Positions 16,450-24,737 of a stretch of 64,000 bases of DNA are shown here, one piece after another. Source of the stretch: Microbacterium oxydans (GTDB lineage: Bacteria > Actinomycetota > Actinomycetes > Actinomycetales > Microbacteriaceae); assembly GCF_026559675.1 (NCBI RefSeq), contig NZ_CP092891.1, forward strand, positions 3,286,001 to 3,350,000, written 5' to 3'. How positions within the stretch are numbered: position 1 is the first letter of the stretch; every line of letters begins with the position of its first letter. The notes beneath the pieces are model-generated. The model was not told the DNA's origin and did no database searches. It saw only the letters and a list, made by a program, of their open reading frames with translations. Both the position numbers and the translations under genes were made by a program.

Positions 16450-17187
16450 TCAGCCGCCGAGCACGACCACACGCTCACCGGCGCGGATCGGCGTCGAGTA
16501 CCGATTCCCGGGCGGCGGGAGCGGGCAGATGAACTGGTCCGAGAACGCGCACGGCGGCAGGTACGCCCGGTTGAAGTCGATGACCGCGGTGCCGTCGTCG
16601 GCCGGCTCGTCCACCGGGAGGAAGCGGAACCGGTACGTCTCGAGCCCGTTCGTGCCGTCGGCGAAGACCGCGTTCAGCACGCCCTGCCCGTTCCTGGTCA
16701 CCGTCAGGGTGTGCGGCGACCCGGCGAGCTCGAACCGCAGGCGTCCCGCGACCGGCGTCTCCCGCGCGTCGCCGTCGACCGCCGTGATCACGATCTGCTC
16801 GTCCGGCGTCTCCTCGAAGATCGCGGGCAGGCGCCAGCGCTCATCGGGCGCGTAGGCGTCGATCGCGGTGAACCACTCGCGCTGCGGACGCGCCGGATTC
16901 AGCACCCGCAGCGCGAGCGTGCCGTGCCGTTCGAACACGCGCAGCTCGCGGCGACCGAGCCGGATGCTCTCGCCGCCGCGCAGCGTGACGGTGGAGCCCG
17001 CCTGCCCGAGCTCGCTGCCACGGATGCCGCCGTCGCCGGTCAGCGCCCAGAGACCGGGGATGCCGTCGACCGCGGCCGCCTCGGTGATGAGCCAGTTCGT
17101 CGACTCGAGCGCCGACGGACCGTACTCGGAGCCCGCATAGCGCTCGCGCGCGGCGTGCCAGTCCTGCCAGTCCTTCACGAAGCTCAT
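16450..17187 (-). CDS. DUF1684 family protein
   Basis: A 245-residue protein of the DUF1684 family, recognised by the C-terminal signature DFNRAYLPPCAF followed by CPLPPPGNR. No signal peptide or membrane helix is seen. Function is unknown; members are widespread in actinobacteria. The ATG at 17187 is preferred over one 18 codons upstream because AGGGAGGA precedes it. It lies 38 bp upstream of lplA on the same strand. Confidence 0.82.
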   Translation of the reverse strand: MSFVKDWQDWHAARERYAGSEYGPSALESTNWLITEAAAVDGIPGLWALTGDGGIRGSELGQAGSTVTLRGGESIRLGRRELRVFERHGTLALRVLNPARPQREWFTAIDAYAPDERWRLPAIFEETPDEQIVITAVDGDARETPVAGRLRFELAGSPHTLTVTRNGQGVLNAVFADGTNGLETYRFRFLPVDEPADDGTAVIDFNRAYLPPCAFSDQFICPLPPPGNRYSTPIRAGERVVVLGG

Positions 17188-17365
17188 CGGAGCGGGTCCT
17201 CCCTTGCGAGGGCACCGCACCGCGGGGCTCTCCTCGCTCATGCGCGGAATGTTGCCCCGAATCTACGGGCGCCATCCGGGCCGCGAGGCCGCTGCGTCAC
17301 ACGCCTTCACCGCGCGTAACGCCGCGTCACACCAGCGCCTCCGGGAGGGAGGGAGGGAGCGCGTC

Positions 17366-18217
17366 TCAGCGCGCGGGGATGTGCTTGTCGAGCCAGGCCA
17401 GCACGTCGGCGCGCACCTCGTCCTGCTGCAGCTCGTTGAAGATCTCGTGACGCGCGTCCGGGTAGACCAGCGTCGTGACGTCCGTCAGCCCGGAACGGCT
17501 CCGGTACTCGTCGGCGAGCTTGTGCACGCTGCGCGGGCCGCCCACCGGGTCGTCGCGTCCGACGAGCAGGAGCAGCGGGATGTCGTGGCCCAGGTCCTTG
17601 GCCGGGCGCCCGTAGAGTCGCGCGGCCTCGATCGGGCCGAAGAGCTTGAGCAGCGGTTCGTCGGTGGTCAGCGGATCCTCGTCGAAGGAGGTCCACACGG
17701 CGGGGTCGCGGCTGAGCCACTCGAACCCGGTCGCGTCGTCGCCGGCCCACCGCGCGTTCAGGGGCGCCGCGTTGAGCGAACCCGGCATCCGCAGTGCGGA
17801 GCCGGAGAGGATCACCGCATCCCACGCCTCCGGGTGGTCGTTGACCAGCATCTGCGCCAGGAACGAGCCCCAGGAATGCCCGAGGAGCACGAGGGGCAGG
17901 TCGGGGTTCTCGTCGCGGATGATGCCGGTCAGCTGCCAGACGGCGTCCTCGGCCGCGCGCAGGCCGCCCTTGCCCAGACGGCCGAGCTTCTCGGGTCCGC
18001 CGTGCTGGCGGATGCCGGTGCGGCCGTGACCGCGGTGGTCGTCGGCGTAGACGGTGAAGCCGGCCTCGGTGAGAGCGCCGATCAGTGCTCCGTATCTTCC
18101 GGCGTGCTCGCCGACGCCGTGCAGGAGCTGCACGACTCCGCGGGGAGTCCCCGCAGCCGGATGCACGTCATAGACGATGGCGACGCCGTGGTGGTCGGTG
18201 AACTCGCGGGTATCCAT
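17366..18217 (-). CDS. Alpha/beta hydrolase, monoacylglycerol-lipase-like
   Basis: A 283-residue serine hydrolase of the Hydrolase_4 (lysophospholipase/monoglyceride lipase) family. The triad is visible: Ser in LLGHSWGSF, Asp in VGRDDPVGG and His in YPDARHEIFNE, together with the family opening HGVGEHAGRY and DDHRGHGRT. Probably cytoplasmic. A GTG immediately upstream of the ATG is an alternative start. It lies close to and on the same strand as cutC, but no functional link is evident. Confidence 0.88.
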   Translation of the reverse strand: MDTREFTDHHGVAIVYDVHPAAGTPRGVVQLLHGVGEHAGRYGALIGALTEAGFTVYADDHRGHGRTGIRQHGGPEKLGRLGKGGLRAAEDAVWQLTGIIRDENPDLPLVLLGHSWGSFLAQMLVNDHPEAWDAVILSGSALRMPGSLNAAPLNARWAGDDATGFEWLSRDPAVWTSFDEDPLTTDEPLLKLFGPIEAARLYGRPAKDLGHDIPLLLLVGRDDPVGGPRSVHKLADEYRSRSGLTDVTTLVYPDARHEIFNELQQDEVRADVLAWLDKHIPAR

Positions 18218-18253
18218 CACGGTGCGAGCCTACCGACCGTGCGCGGCGGGCGG

Positions 18254-18991
18254 CTACCGCGCGACGGCATCCCGGATCGCGAACGCGATGTCGCGGTCGG
18301 TGACCTCGTAGCCGCCGACCCCGTCAGAGGCGGAGCCCATGCGCACGCCGCCCTCTTCCGTGACGGCGCGCTTGGCCGAGAAGTGCAGGGCATCGACCCC
18401 GGCCGCGGCGAGCACCGGGGCACTCGACACGTCGACACCGCTGCCGGCCATGATCTCGATCTCGCCCTCGGCCGCGGCGACCAGCGACCGGAGGGTGTCG
18501 AGGCCGTCGATCGCGGCGGAGGCCCCGCCCGAGGTGAGGACGCGGCGGAGTCCGAGCTCCCTGGCGCTGCGCAGCGTCGCGACCGGGTCGGCGGTCACGT
18601 CGATCGCACGGTGGAGCGTGGCGGATGCGCCGTCCGCGGCGTCCCGCAGCCGGGCCATCGCGAACAGGTCGAGACGACCCTCGGCGTCGAGCGCCCCGAT
18701 GACGACGCCGGAGGCGCCCGCGGCGATCGCCCGCCGCACGTCGCGTTCCGCGACCGCGAGTTCGTCCTCGTCGTAGTGGAACCCGCCCGCACGGGGGCGG
18801 ATCAGCACGTGCACCTCGGGCCCGTCGGCGCCCGCCGCCTCGACGGCGAGTTCGAGCGTCGCCGGCGACGGGGTCAGCCCGCCGAGAGCGAGGGCCGTCG
18901 CGAGCTCGACGCGTGCGGCGCCGATCTCTGCGGCGATGCGCACTCCGGCGGGATCCTGCACGGCGATTTCGAGAGCAAGCGTTCGGGTCAC
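18254..18991 (-). CDS. cutC: CutC-family copper homeostasis protein
   Basis: A 245-residue TIM-barrel protein of the CutC family (LEIAVQDPAGVRIAAEIGA, RVELATALALGGLTPS, HRAIDVTADP, LTSGGASAA). The role in copper handling is historical and poorly established. The GTG start at 18991 has GGAGGG directly adjacent, too close for ribosome binding, but CACAAT lies 6 nt upstream, so a leaderless start is more likely. A longer frame runs into the divergent marR gene and is rejected. Confidence 0.82.
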   Translation of the reverse strand: MTRTLALEIAVQDPAGVRIAAEIGAARVELATALALGGLTPSPATLELAVEAAGADGPEVHVLIRPRAGGFHYDEDELAVAERDVRRAIAAGASGVVIGALDAEGRLDLFAMARLRDAADGASATLHRAIDVTADPVATLRSARELGLRRVLTSGGASAAIDGLDTLRSLVAAAEGEIEIMAGSGVDVSSAPVLAAAGVDALHFSAKRAVTEEGGVRMGSASDGVGGYEVTDRDIAFAIRDAVAR

Positions 18992-19052
18992 CCCTCCATT
19001 GTGCCCGACCCCCTTCCCGCCCCCTCGCGGCCCTTCCCCTCTCCTCCGAAAA

Positions 19053-19069
19053 TTAGATAGGCTAACTAA
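19053..19069. promoter_or_regulatory. Palindromic operator/promoter of marR
   Basis: TTAGATAGGCTAACTAA contains TTAG-N5-CTAA symmetry and a possible -10 TAGGCT (19058-19063) directly before the marR start at 19073. It is a likely MarR autoregulatory site. It has partial resemblance to DtxR/IdeR iron boxes (TTAGGTTAGCCTAACCTAA), so iron control is an alternative. Confidence 0.5.
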
Positions 19070-19072
19070 GTA

Positions 19073-19513
19073 ATGTCTGCGTCTGATGAATCCCTCCACC
19101 TCACCGCCACAGACCTGCGCATGGCCACCTTCCGCCTGGCCCGTCGACTCCGCTGCGCACGCGCCGCCGACTCGATGAGCGATGCGCAGCTGGCGGTGCT
19201 CGCCGACCTGCGCATGAACGGCCGCCGCACGATCTCCACCCTCGCCGAGCGCGAGCGGGTGACCGCCCCGTCGATGACCAGCACGATCAACGGCCTCGAG
19301 GAGCAGGGCTTCGTCGCGCGCACCCCCGATGAGGACGACCGCCGCCGTGTGCAGGTCGACATCACCGACGCCGGCGTCTCGATCGTCGTCGAGACGATCC
19401 GCCGCCGCGACGAACTGCTCGCCGACATGCTGCGCGAGGTCGACTACACGGAGGACGAGCTCACCACGCTCCGCGAAGCGAGCGCCCTGATGCGGAGGGT
19501 GGTGGAACGATGA
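19073..19513 (+). CDS. MarR family transcriptional regulator
   Basis: A 146-residue winged-helix regulator with the MarR core (ISTLAERERVTAPSMTSTINGLEEQGFVAR, DDRRRVQVDITDAG). It starts 4 nt after a palindromic AT-rich operator and has no clear Shine-Dalgarno sequence. Its stop overlaps the ATG of the MFS exporter (ATGA), forming a two-gene regulator-efflux operon, probably derepressed by a toxic compound or siderophore. Confidence 0.9.
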   Translation: MSASDESLHLTATDLRMATFRLARRLRCARAADSMSDAQLAVLADLRMNGRRTISTLAERERVTAPSMTSTINGLEEQGFVARTPDEDDRRRVQVDITDAGVSIVVETIRRRDELLADMLREVDYTEDELTTLREASALMRRVVER

Positions 19514-20853
19514 GCGCGATGTTCCGCTCCTTCGCCAACATCAACTACCGCATCTGGTTCGCCGGCGCCCTGATCTCCAACGTCGGCGGGTGGATGCAGG
19601 CCACCGCTCAGGACTGGGTCGTGCTCACCGAGCTGACCGACAACGACGCCACCGCGATGGGCGTCACCATGGCGCTGCAGTTCGGCCCTCCCCTCGTGCT
19701 GGTGAGCATGACGGGCTGGGTGGCCGACCGCTTCGACCGACGGCACATCCTGTTCGCCACGCAGTCGGCGCTGCTCGGGCTGGCCATCGCCGTCGGCGTG
19801 CTGCTGCTGAACGACCTGATGACGCTGCCGATGATGTTCGGCTTCGCGCTCGGTTTCGGCATCGTGAACGCCTTCGACGCCCCGGCACGGCAGGCCTTCG
19901 TGTCCGACATGGTCTCCACCGGCGACACGTCCAACGCGGTCGCCCTCAACTCGGCGTCGTTCAACCTGGCCCGCATGGTGGGTCCGGCCGTCGGCGGCCT
20001 GCTGATCGTGGCGATCGGCTCCGGCTGGGTGTTCATCGTCAACGCGACGACCTTCCTCGCGATGCTCCTCGCGCTCCTCCTGATGCGGCGCAGCCTGCTC
20101 GCCCCGCGCATCAAGAGCCGCAACCGCGGAGGGCTCGCCGCCGGGTTCCGCTACGTGTGGGGGCGCAGCGACCTGAAGGTCGTGTTCGTGACGGTGTTCC
20201 TGATCGGCGCGTTCGGCATGAACTTCCCGATCTTCGCGTCGACCATGGCCCTCGAGTTCGGGGCCGGCGCCGACGGCTACGGCGTGCTCAGCTCCGTCCT
20301 CGCGATCGGCTCGCTCATCGGCGCCCTGCTCGCGGCACGGCGGGACCGGGCGCGCGTGCGCGTCGTCATCCTCGCCGCGGGCGGATTCGGCATCGCGGCG
20401 TTCATCTCCTCCGCCATGCCGAGCTACGCCTCCTACGCGGTCACCCTCACCTTCACCGGCTTCATGATCGTGACCCTGCTCACCACGGCGAACGGCTACG
20501 TGCAGATCACGACGGATCCCGCGCTGCGCGGACGCGTCCTCGCGCTGTACATGGCCGTCATCATGGGCTCGACCCCGGTGGGCGCTCCCATCGCCGGCTG
20601 GGTGGCCGACACGTTCGGTCCGCGCGCCGCGATCATGCTCGGCGGCACGGCCGGATTCGTCGCCTGCGCGATCGGTGTGATCTGGGTCGCGACGTCAGGA
20701 CGACTCCGCCGCGACGAGAACCGCCGCTTCCTGCTCACGCTCGACGAGACGCGCCCGCTCCGTGTGATCGAGGTCGACCCGATCGAGTTCAGCGACGAGG
20801 CCGCCGTGACGACGCCGATCCGCACCGCCAAGAAGCACGGCCTCGAGGAGTGA
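19510..20853 (+). CDS. MFS transporter, DHA3/EntS-type exporter
   Basis: A 447-residue 12-helix major facilitator. Sequence features (NYRIWFAGALISNVGGWMQATAQDW start, FDAPARQAFVSDMV, NLARMVGPAVGG) match the EntS/DHA3 subgroup that exports siderophores or drugs. A roughly 45-residue cytoplasmic C-tail follows the last helix. Translationally coupled to marR by an ATGA overlap, so it is probably an efflux pump controlled by that regulator. Confidence 0.88.
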   Translation: MSAMFRSFANINYRIWFAGALISNVGGWMQATAQDWVVLTELTDNDATAMGVTMALQFGPPLVLVSMTGWVADRFDRRHILFATQSALLGLAIAVGVLLLNDLMTLPMMFGFALGFGIVNAFDAPARQAFVSDMVSTGDTSNAVALNSASFNLARMVGPAVGGLLIVAIGSGWVFIVNATTFLAMLLALLLMRRSLLAPRIKSRNRGGLAAGFRYVWGRSDLKVVFVTVFLIGAFGMNFPIFASTMALEFGAGADGYGVLSSVLAIGSLIGALLAARRDRARVRVVILAAGGFGIAAFISSAMPSYASYAVTLTFTGFMIVTLLTTANGYVQITTDPALRGRVLALYMAVIMGSTPVGAPIAGWVADTFGPRAAIMLGGTAGFVACAIGVIWVATSGRLRRDENRRFLLTLDETRPLRVIEVDPIEFSDEAAVTTPIRTAKKHGLEE

Positions 20854-20869
20854 CGCCGGCGTCCGGCAC

Positions 20870-21964
20870 TCAGGGCGAGGGCCAGTCGTCGTACGCGTAG
20901 GGCTCCACCGCGGAGTCGTCGCGATAGACGCCGAGCTCCTCGTTGAGGTCGTCGGAGTCGCCCCACCAGCGCGGTGAGACGAGCGAGACCACGATGGTCT
21001 GGTCATACGCGTCGATCTCGATCGTGTTCCCGTCGGGGTCGAGGAGAGCGCCCCGCTCGCCATCCGTCCATCCCCGCTGCCGGAGCTCGGCTGCGACCGC
21101 GTCCACGTCCACGGCGTCCCCCGCCGGCACGTCGTACCGGAACGCGATGTCCACGCCGTAGCTGTCGGTACCTTCGGCGAAAGTGGTCAGGTCTCCGAAT
21201 CCCCGCATCGACGCCTGCCACCCGTCTTCGGCGATCATCCCGCGCACCAGAGACAGCTGCGCCTGCGCCCGGTCGTGGCGCTCCAGGGCCTGCTGCGCCT
21301 GCGCGCTCAGGGGCTGCGCCTGCACCTCGGCGACGGTCGCGCCGGCCGCGTCGCGCTGCTGCGCCGTGACGGCTCCACCGAGCCAGATCGTGGCGACGAA
21401 GAGCAGCGGGAGCCCGACGGCGGCGACCCGGGCGACGACCGTCCATCGCTTCGATGCCCAGACGTGCTTTCTCGAGGCGGTGACGCTCGCGATCGCGAGT
21501 ACGGCGATCCAGCAGGCGACGACGATCCCGGCCGCGACGAGCATCACGTCGGAGAGGTAGGCGCTCGAGATCGGACGCGGCGACAGCCCCTGCATGATGG
21601 CGGGGATCGGACGCCCGTCGGTGGCTCCCGCCGGCGTGATCATCCCGGTGATGACCGCCCACCACTGCACGAACAGGAGGACGGTGATCGGTCCCGGCGT
21701 GGTGGTGCTGCCGCTCCGGCGGAGGAGGAAGCGAGGGAGCGAGCCCAGCAGGCCCGCCACGGGGACCAGCACGGGCGAGAAGAGGAGGAGCGCCAGCAGC
21801 GCCCAGCCGTTGTTGCCGATGCAGAAGATCGCGAGGACGGGAAGGAGCCAGTTCACCCACGGCCAGACCACCCATGCGAGGGAGTTGATGTCCCGGCGAT
21901 CGGCATTCGGAGTCCGCCGCGTGGGCGCGGGCGGGCTCTGCAGCAGCCACGGCTGGTCTGTCAT
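20870..21964 (-). CDS. Hypothetical membrane protein with extracytoplasmic C-domain
   Basis: A 364-residue protein with about five hydrophobic helices in residues 30-210 (WVNWLLPVLAIFCIG, LLLFSPVLVPVAG, TVLLFVQWWAVITG, VMLVAAGIVVACWIAVLA, VGLPLLFVATIWLGG). An Ala/Gln-rich linker (AQPLSAQAQQALERHDRAQAQL) and an acidic C-terminal domain follow. No family was recognised. The ATG at 21964 has GGGGGGAA just upstream; longer frames are spurious. It converges with the MFS exporter. Confidence 0.72.
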   Translation of the reverse strand: MTDQPWLLQSPPAPTRRTPNADRRDINSLAWVVWPWVNWLLPVLAIFCIGNNGWALLALLLFSPVLVPVAGLLGSLPRFLLRRSGSTTTPGPITVLLFVQWWAVITGMITPAGATDGRPIPAIMQGLSPRPISSAYLSDVMLVAAGIVVACWIAVLAIASVTASRKHVWASKRWTVVARVAAVGLPLLFVATIWLGGAVTAQQRDAAGATVAEVQAQPLSAQAQQALERHDRAQAQLSLVRGMIAEDGWQASMRGFGDLTTFAEGTDSYGVDIAFRYDVPAGDAVDVDAVAAELRQRGWTDGERGALLDPDGNTIEIDAYDQTIVVSLVSPRWWGDSDDLNEELGVYRDDSAVEPYAYDDWPSP

Positions 21965-22066
21965 GTTCCCCCCGGGCCACAGGATACCCGGCCCCTTTCC
22001 CGCGAAGGGTCGCGACGAGATGTCAACCCCCTCGGTGCCGCGCTCGACCGCGCGTACCGTCGGTGC

Positions 22067-22354
22067 ATGGACCAGAACACGGAACGCACCCCCCACCCGC
22101 AGGACCCGGCCGAAGGTGCACCCGGAGTCGGAGTACCCGAGGAGGACGCCGGCCAGGGCGACGGCACCGGCGGCGCGATCCAGGGCGACAGCTCGCGCGG
22201 AGAGTCGACCGGCGGCGCCATCCAAGGCGACGCGGGCCAGGGCCACCGCGCCGCGCTCGGCGGCGATGAGCACACCGAAGCGCAGCTCGATGCCGACAAC
22301 GCCGCCGAGGAGGACACCCTCAAGACCCTCGACCCGGACTCGCCTCCGGCCTGA
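22067..22354 (+). CDS. Small acidic disordered protein
   Basis: A 95-residue protein rich in Gly, Asp, Glu, Gln and Pro with no hydrophobic segment, carrying the octapeptide TGGAIQGD twice. It looks intrinsically disordered. TACCGT ends exactly 6 nt before the ATG and no ribosome site is present, so it should be a leaderless mRNA. G/C-ending codon use supports coding. It ends in a convergent junction with a strong hairpin. No function is recognised. Confidence 0.6.
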   Translation: MDQNTERTPHPQDPAEGAPGVGVPEEDAGQGDGTGGAIQGDSSRGESTGGAIQGDAGQGHRAALGGDEHTEAQLDADNAAEEDTLKTLDPDSPPA

Positions 22355-22362
22355 GCATCTGC

Positions 22363-22434
22363 GTGAGGGCAGCGTCACCGTCGCCGCCGCCATCCCCAGC
22401 GGCGGCCCTCCCCCGCGGTGGCGCTGCCCGTCAC
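22363..22434. terminator. Large hairpin in convergent junction
   Basis: GTGAGGGCAGCGTCACCG (22363-22380) pairs with CGGTGGCGCTGCCCGTCAC (22416-22434) with one or two mismatches, and a nested GCCGCC/GGCGGC stem lies inside. It separates the small acidic protein gene from rocD and probably terminates both transcripts. There is no T-run, so the mechanism is uncertain. Confidence 0.6.
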
Positions 22435-22450
22435 AGCACTCGGCGCGGGA

Positions 22451-23680
22451 CTACGCGCCGAGCACCAGCTTGAGCTGCTCCACCGCCCAGTCGAGCTCGG
22501 TCGCGCGGATCACGAGCGGCGGCGCGATGCGCACCGTCTGCCCATGCGTGTCCTTCACCAGGACACCGCGGTCGAGGAGCTTCTCCGCGATCTCGCGGCC
22601 CGTGCCCCTGGCGGGGTCGATGTCGACGCCGGCCCACAGCCCCGCGATGCGCACGGCCGTGACTCCGTGCCCGATCAGCGGCTGGAGCGCCTGCTCCAGG
22701 TGCGCGCCGAGTGCGCGCGCCCGCTCCTGGAACTCGCCGGTCTGCAGCATCTCGACCACGCGCAGCCCCACGGCCGCCGCGAGCGGGTTGCCGCCGAACG
22801 TCGACCCGTGCTCGCCGGGACGGATGACGCCCAGCACGTCGGTGTTCCCGACGACGGCCGAGACGGGCAGGATGCCGCCGCCGAGCGCCTTGCCGAGCAG
22901 GTACAGGTCGGGCACGACGCCCTCGCGATCGCAGGCGAACGTCTCGCCCACGCGCCCGAGTCCCGCCTGGATCTCGTCGGCGATGAACAGCACGTTCTTC
23001 TCGTCGCAGATCTCGCGGATGCGGCGCAGGTACCCCTCCGGGGGGATCACGACGCCGGCCTCGCCCTGGATCGGCTCGACGAGCACAGCGGCCGTGTCGT
23101 CGGTGATGGCCGCGGCGATCGCCTCCGCGTCGCCGTAGGGCACCACGTCGAAGCCGGGGGTGTACGGACCGAAGTCGTCCCGTGCGGACTCGTCGTCGCT
23201 GAAGCTGACGATCGTCGTCGTGCGGCCGTGGAAGTTGCCCGCCGCGACGATGATGCGCGCCTTGCCCTCGGCGATTCCCTTGACCCGGTAGCCCCAGGCG
23301 CGTGCGACCTTGATACCGGTCTCGACGGCCTCGGCGCCGGTGTTCATCGGCAGCACGAGGTCCTTGCCGGCGAGCTCGGCGAGGGCCGCGGCGAACGGCT
23401 CGAGCCGGTCGCTCTGGAACGCACGGCTGACGAGCGTCACCCGTCCGAGCTGCTCGGTCGCGGCCGCCACGAGGGCCGGGTGCAGGTGCCCGAAGTTCAC
23501 GGCCGAATACGCCGCGAGCAGGTCGAGGTACCGCTTGCCCTCGACATCCGTCACCCAGGCGCCCTCGGCGCGGGCGATGTTCACCGGCAGCGGGTGGTAG
23601 TTGTGCGCGACGTGCGGTTCGGCGCCCGCCTCGGTCGCCGCCTCGGCCTCTGCGCCCGTCGAAGACTCGACCGCGGTCAC
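22451..23680 (-). CDS. rocD: Ornithine aminotransferase
   Basis: A 409-residue class-III PLP aminotransferase that would move the delta-amino group of ornithine to 2-oxoglutarate, giving glutamate semialdehyde/P5C. Visible are NTGAEAVETGIKVARAW, FHGRTTT, ADEIQAGLGR and the PLP lysine in LLGKALGGG. The GTG at 23680 overlaps the stop of the guanidino hydrolase gene (GTGA), so the two are translated together. P5C would then be oxidised by PutA encoded 3 kb away. Confidence 0.92.
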   Translation of the reverse strand: MTAVESSTGAEAEAATEAGAEPHVAHNYHPLPVNIARAEGAWVTDVEGKRYLDLLAAYSAVNFGHLHPALVAAATEQLGRVTLVSRAFQSDRLEPFAAALAELAGKDLVLPMNTGAEAVETGIKVARAWGYRVKGIAEGKARIIVAAGNFHGRTTTIVSFSDDESARDDFGPYTPGFDVVPYGDAEAIAAAITDDTAAVLVEPIQGEAGVVIPPEGYLRRIREICDEKNVLFIADEIQAGLGRVGETFACDREGVVPDLYLLGKALGGGILPVSAVVGNTDVLGVIRPGEHGSTFGGNPLAAAVGLRVVEMLQTGEFQERARALGAHLEQALQPLIGHGVTAVRIAGLWAGVDIDPARGTGREIAEKLLDRGVLVKDTHGQTVRIAPPLVIRATELDWAVEQLKLVLGA

Positions 23681-24555
23681 TTCGCACCCCGCAGCTCGAG
23701 CGTGCAGCACTTGATGCCGCCGCCGCCGAGCAGCAGCTCGGACAGGTCGACGGTGATGGGGTTGTAGCCGCGCTCGCGCAGCTGCTTCTCGAAGCCCTTC
23801 GCGCGCGGGGAGATGATCACGTTGTAGCCGTCGCTCGCCGAGTTCAGACCGAACACGGCACCGTCCTCGTCCGACACGAGGATCGCGTCCGGGAAGCGCT
23901 TCTCGAGCTCGGCACGGCTCGCGTCGTCGAAGGCCCCGGGGAGGTACGCGATGTTCGCGCGCTCCGGGCCGCCGTTCTCCACGCCCTGCACGGGGTCGAG
24001 CACGGCGATCGCGGTGTCGAGGTGGTAGAAGCGCGGGTCGACCAGGTTGAGCGACACGACCTCACGGCCGAAGACCTCTCCGACCTCGCGGTGGCTGTCG
24101 CCCGTGGAGCGGAAGCCGGTGCCGGCCAGGATCACGTCGCCGACGAGCAGGAAGTCGCCCTCGCCCTCGTTGACCTCTTCGGGCATCACGGTGTCGTAGC
24201 CCGCGGCGCGGAACCAGTCGGCGAACGCCGGGGCCTCGCCCTGACGCTCGACGAAGCGGAACTCGGGCACGTACGCGCGGCCGTCGATGAGGAACCCGCC
24301 GTTGGCCGTGTAGACCATGTCCGGGTAACCGGCGAGCGGCTCGATGAGCTCGACCTCGTGGCCCAGCTCGAGGTACAGGTCGTAGAGCTCCTGCCACTGC
24401 GCGACCGCGTTGGCGGTGTCGGTCGGACGCGACGGCTCCATCCACGGGTTGATGGAGTAGTTGACCGTGAAGTGCTCCGGCTTGCACATCAGGTAGTGGC
24501 GGTGGTGCGCGGTGCGCGCGGGTGCGGTGGAGACGGCGGCTTCAGGCGTCGACAT
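23677..24555 (-). CDS. DDAH-like guanidino-group hydrolase (dimethylargininase or arginine dihydrolase)
   Basis: A 292-residue protein of the guanidino-modifying enzyme superfamily. Catalytic His178 (YHLDT) and Cys283/284 (IKCCTLEL) are visible. Similar actinobacterial proteins are annotated dimethylargininase (ddaH). However, the substrate-loop motif here is PDMVYTANGG with Asn85, where DDAH enzymes have the VFVED-type acidic pair. Asn at this place is a feature I associate with arginine dihydrolases that make ornithine directly. Coupling to rocD, which needs ornithine, supports that. CGAGGAG precedes the ATG. Family is secure; reaction is not. Confidence 0.8.
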   Translation of the reverse strand: MSTPEAAVSTAPARTAHHRHYLMCKPEHFTVNYSINPWMEPSRPTDTANAVAQWQELYDLYLELGHEVELIEPLAGYPDMVYTANGGFLIDGRAYVPEFRFVERQGEAPAFADWFRAAGYDTVMPEEVNEGEGDFLLVGDVILAGTGFRSTGDSHREVGEVFGREVVSLNLVDPRFYHLDTAIAVLDPVQGVENGGPERANIAYLPGAFDDASRAELEKRFPDAILVSDEDGAVFGLNSASDGYNVIISPRAKGFEKQLRERGYNPITVDLSELLLGGGGIKCCTLELRGAK

Positions 24556-24737
24556 GGATGCTCCTCGAATGAACGGGCGCGGCGGACGCTGTCCAGGGGC
24601 CCGGCGGTCCTTCGACCCGCAGCTCGTTCAGAGCCGGCGGCGGGGAAGATGCGACTCGGGCACGCCGGAGTCCATTGTGTCACCCACCCCCTGTGCACCG
24701 CCAGAGCCGCGACCGGCCCCGCACGGGCGGGACGGAG

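Noticed and set aside
17204..19060. 618-codon plus-strand open frame over the hydrolase and cutC
   Set aside because: Both minus-strand genes have full family signatures; the antisense frame shows none.
19053..19071. DtxR/IdeR iron box before marR
   Set aside because: Only about 11 of 19 positions match the consensus; a MarR self-operator explains the symmetry better, so it is kept only as an alternative.
22418..23767. 449-codon plus-strand open frame over rocD
   Set aside because: Antisense shadow of a canonical aminotransferase.
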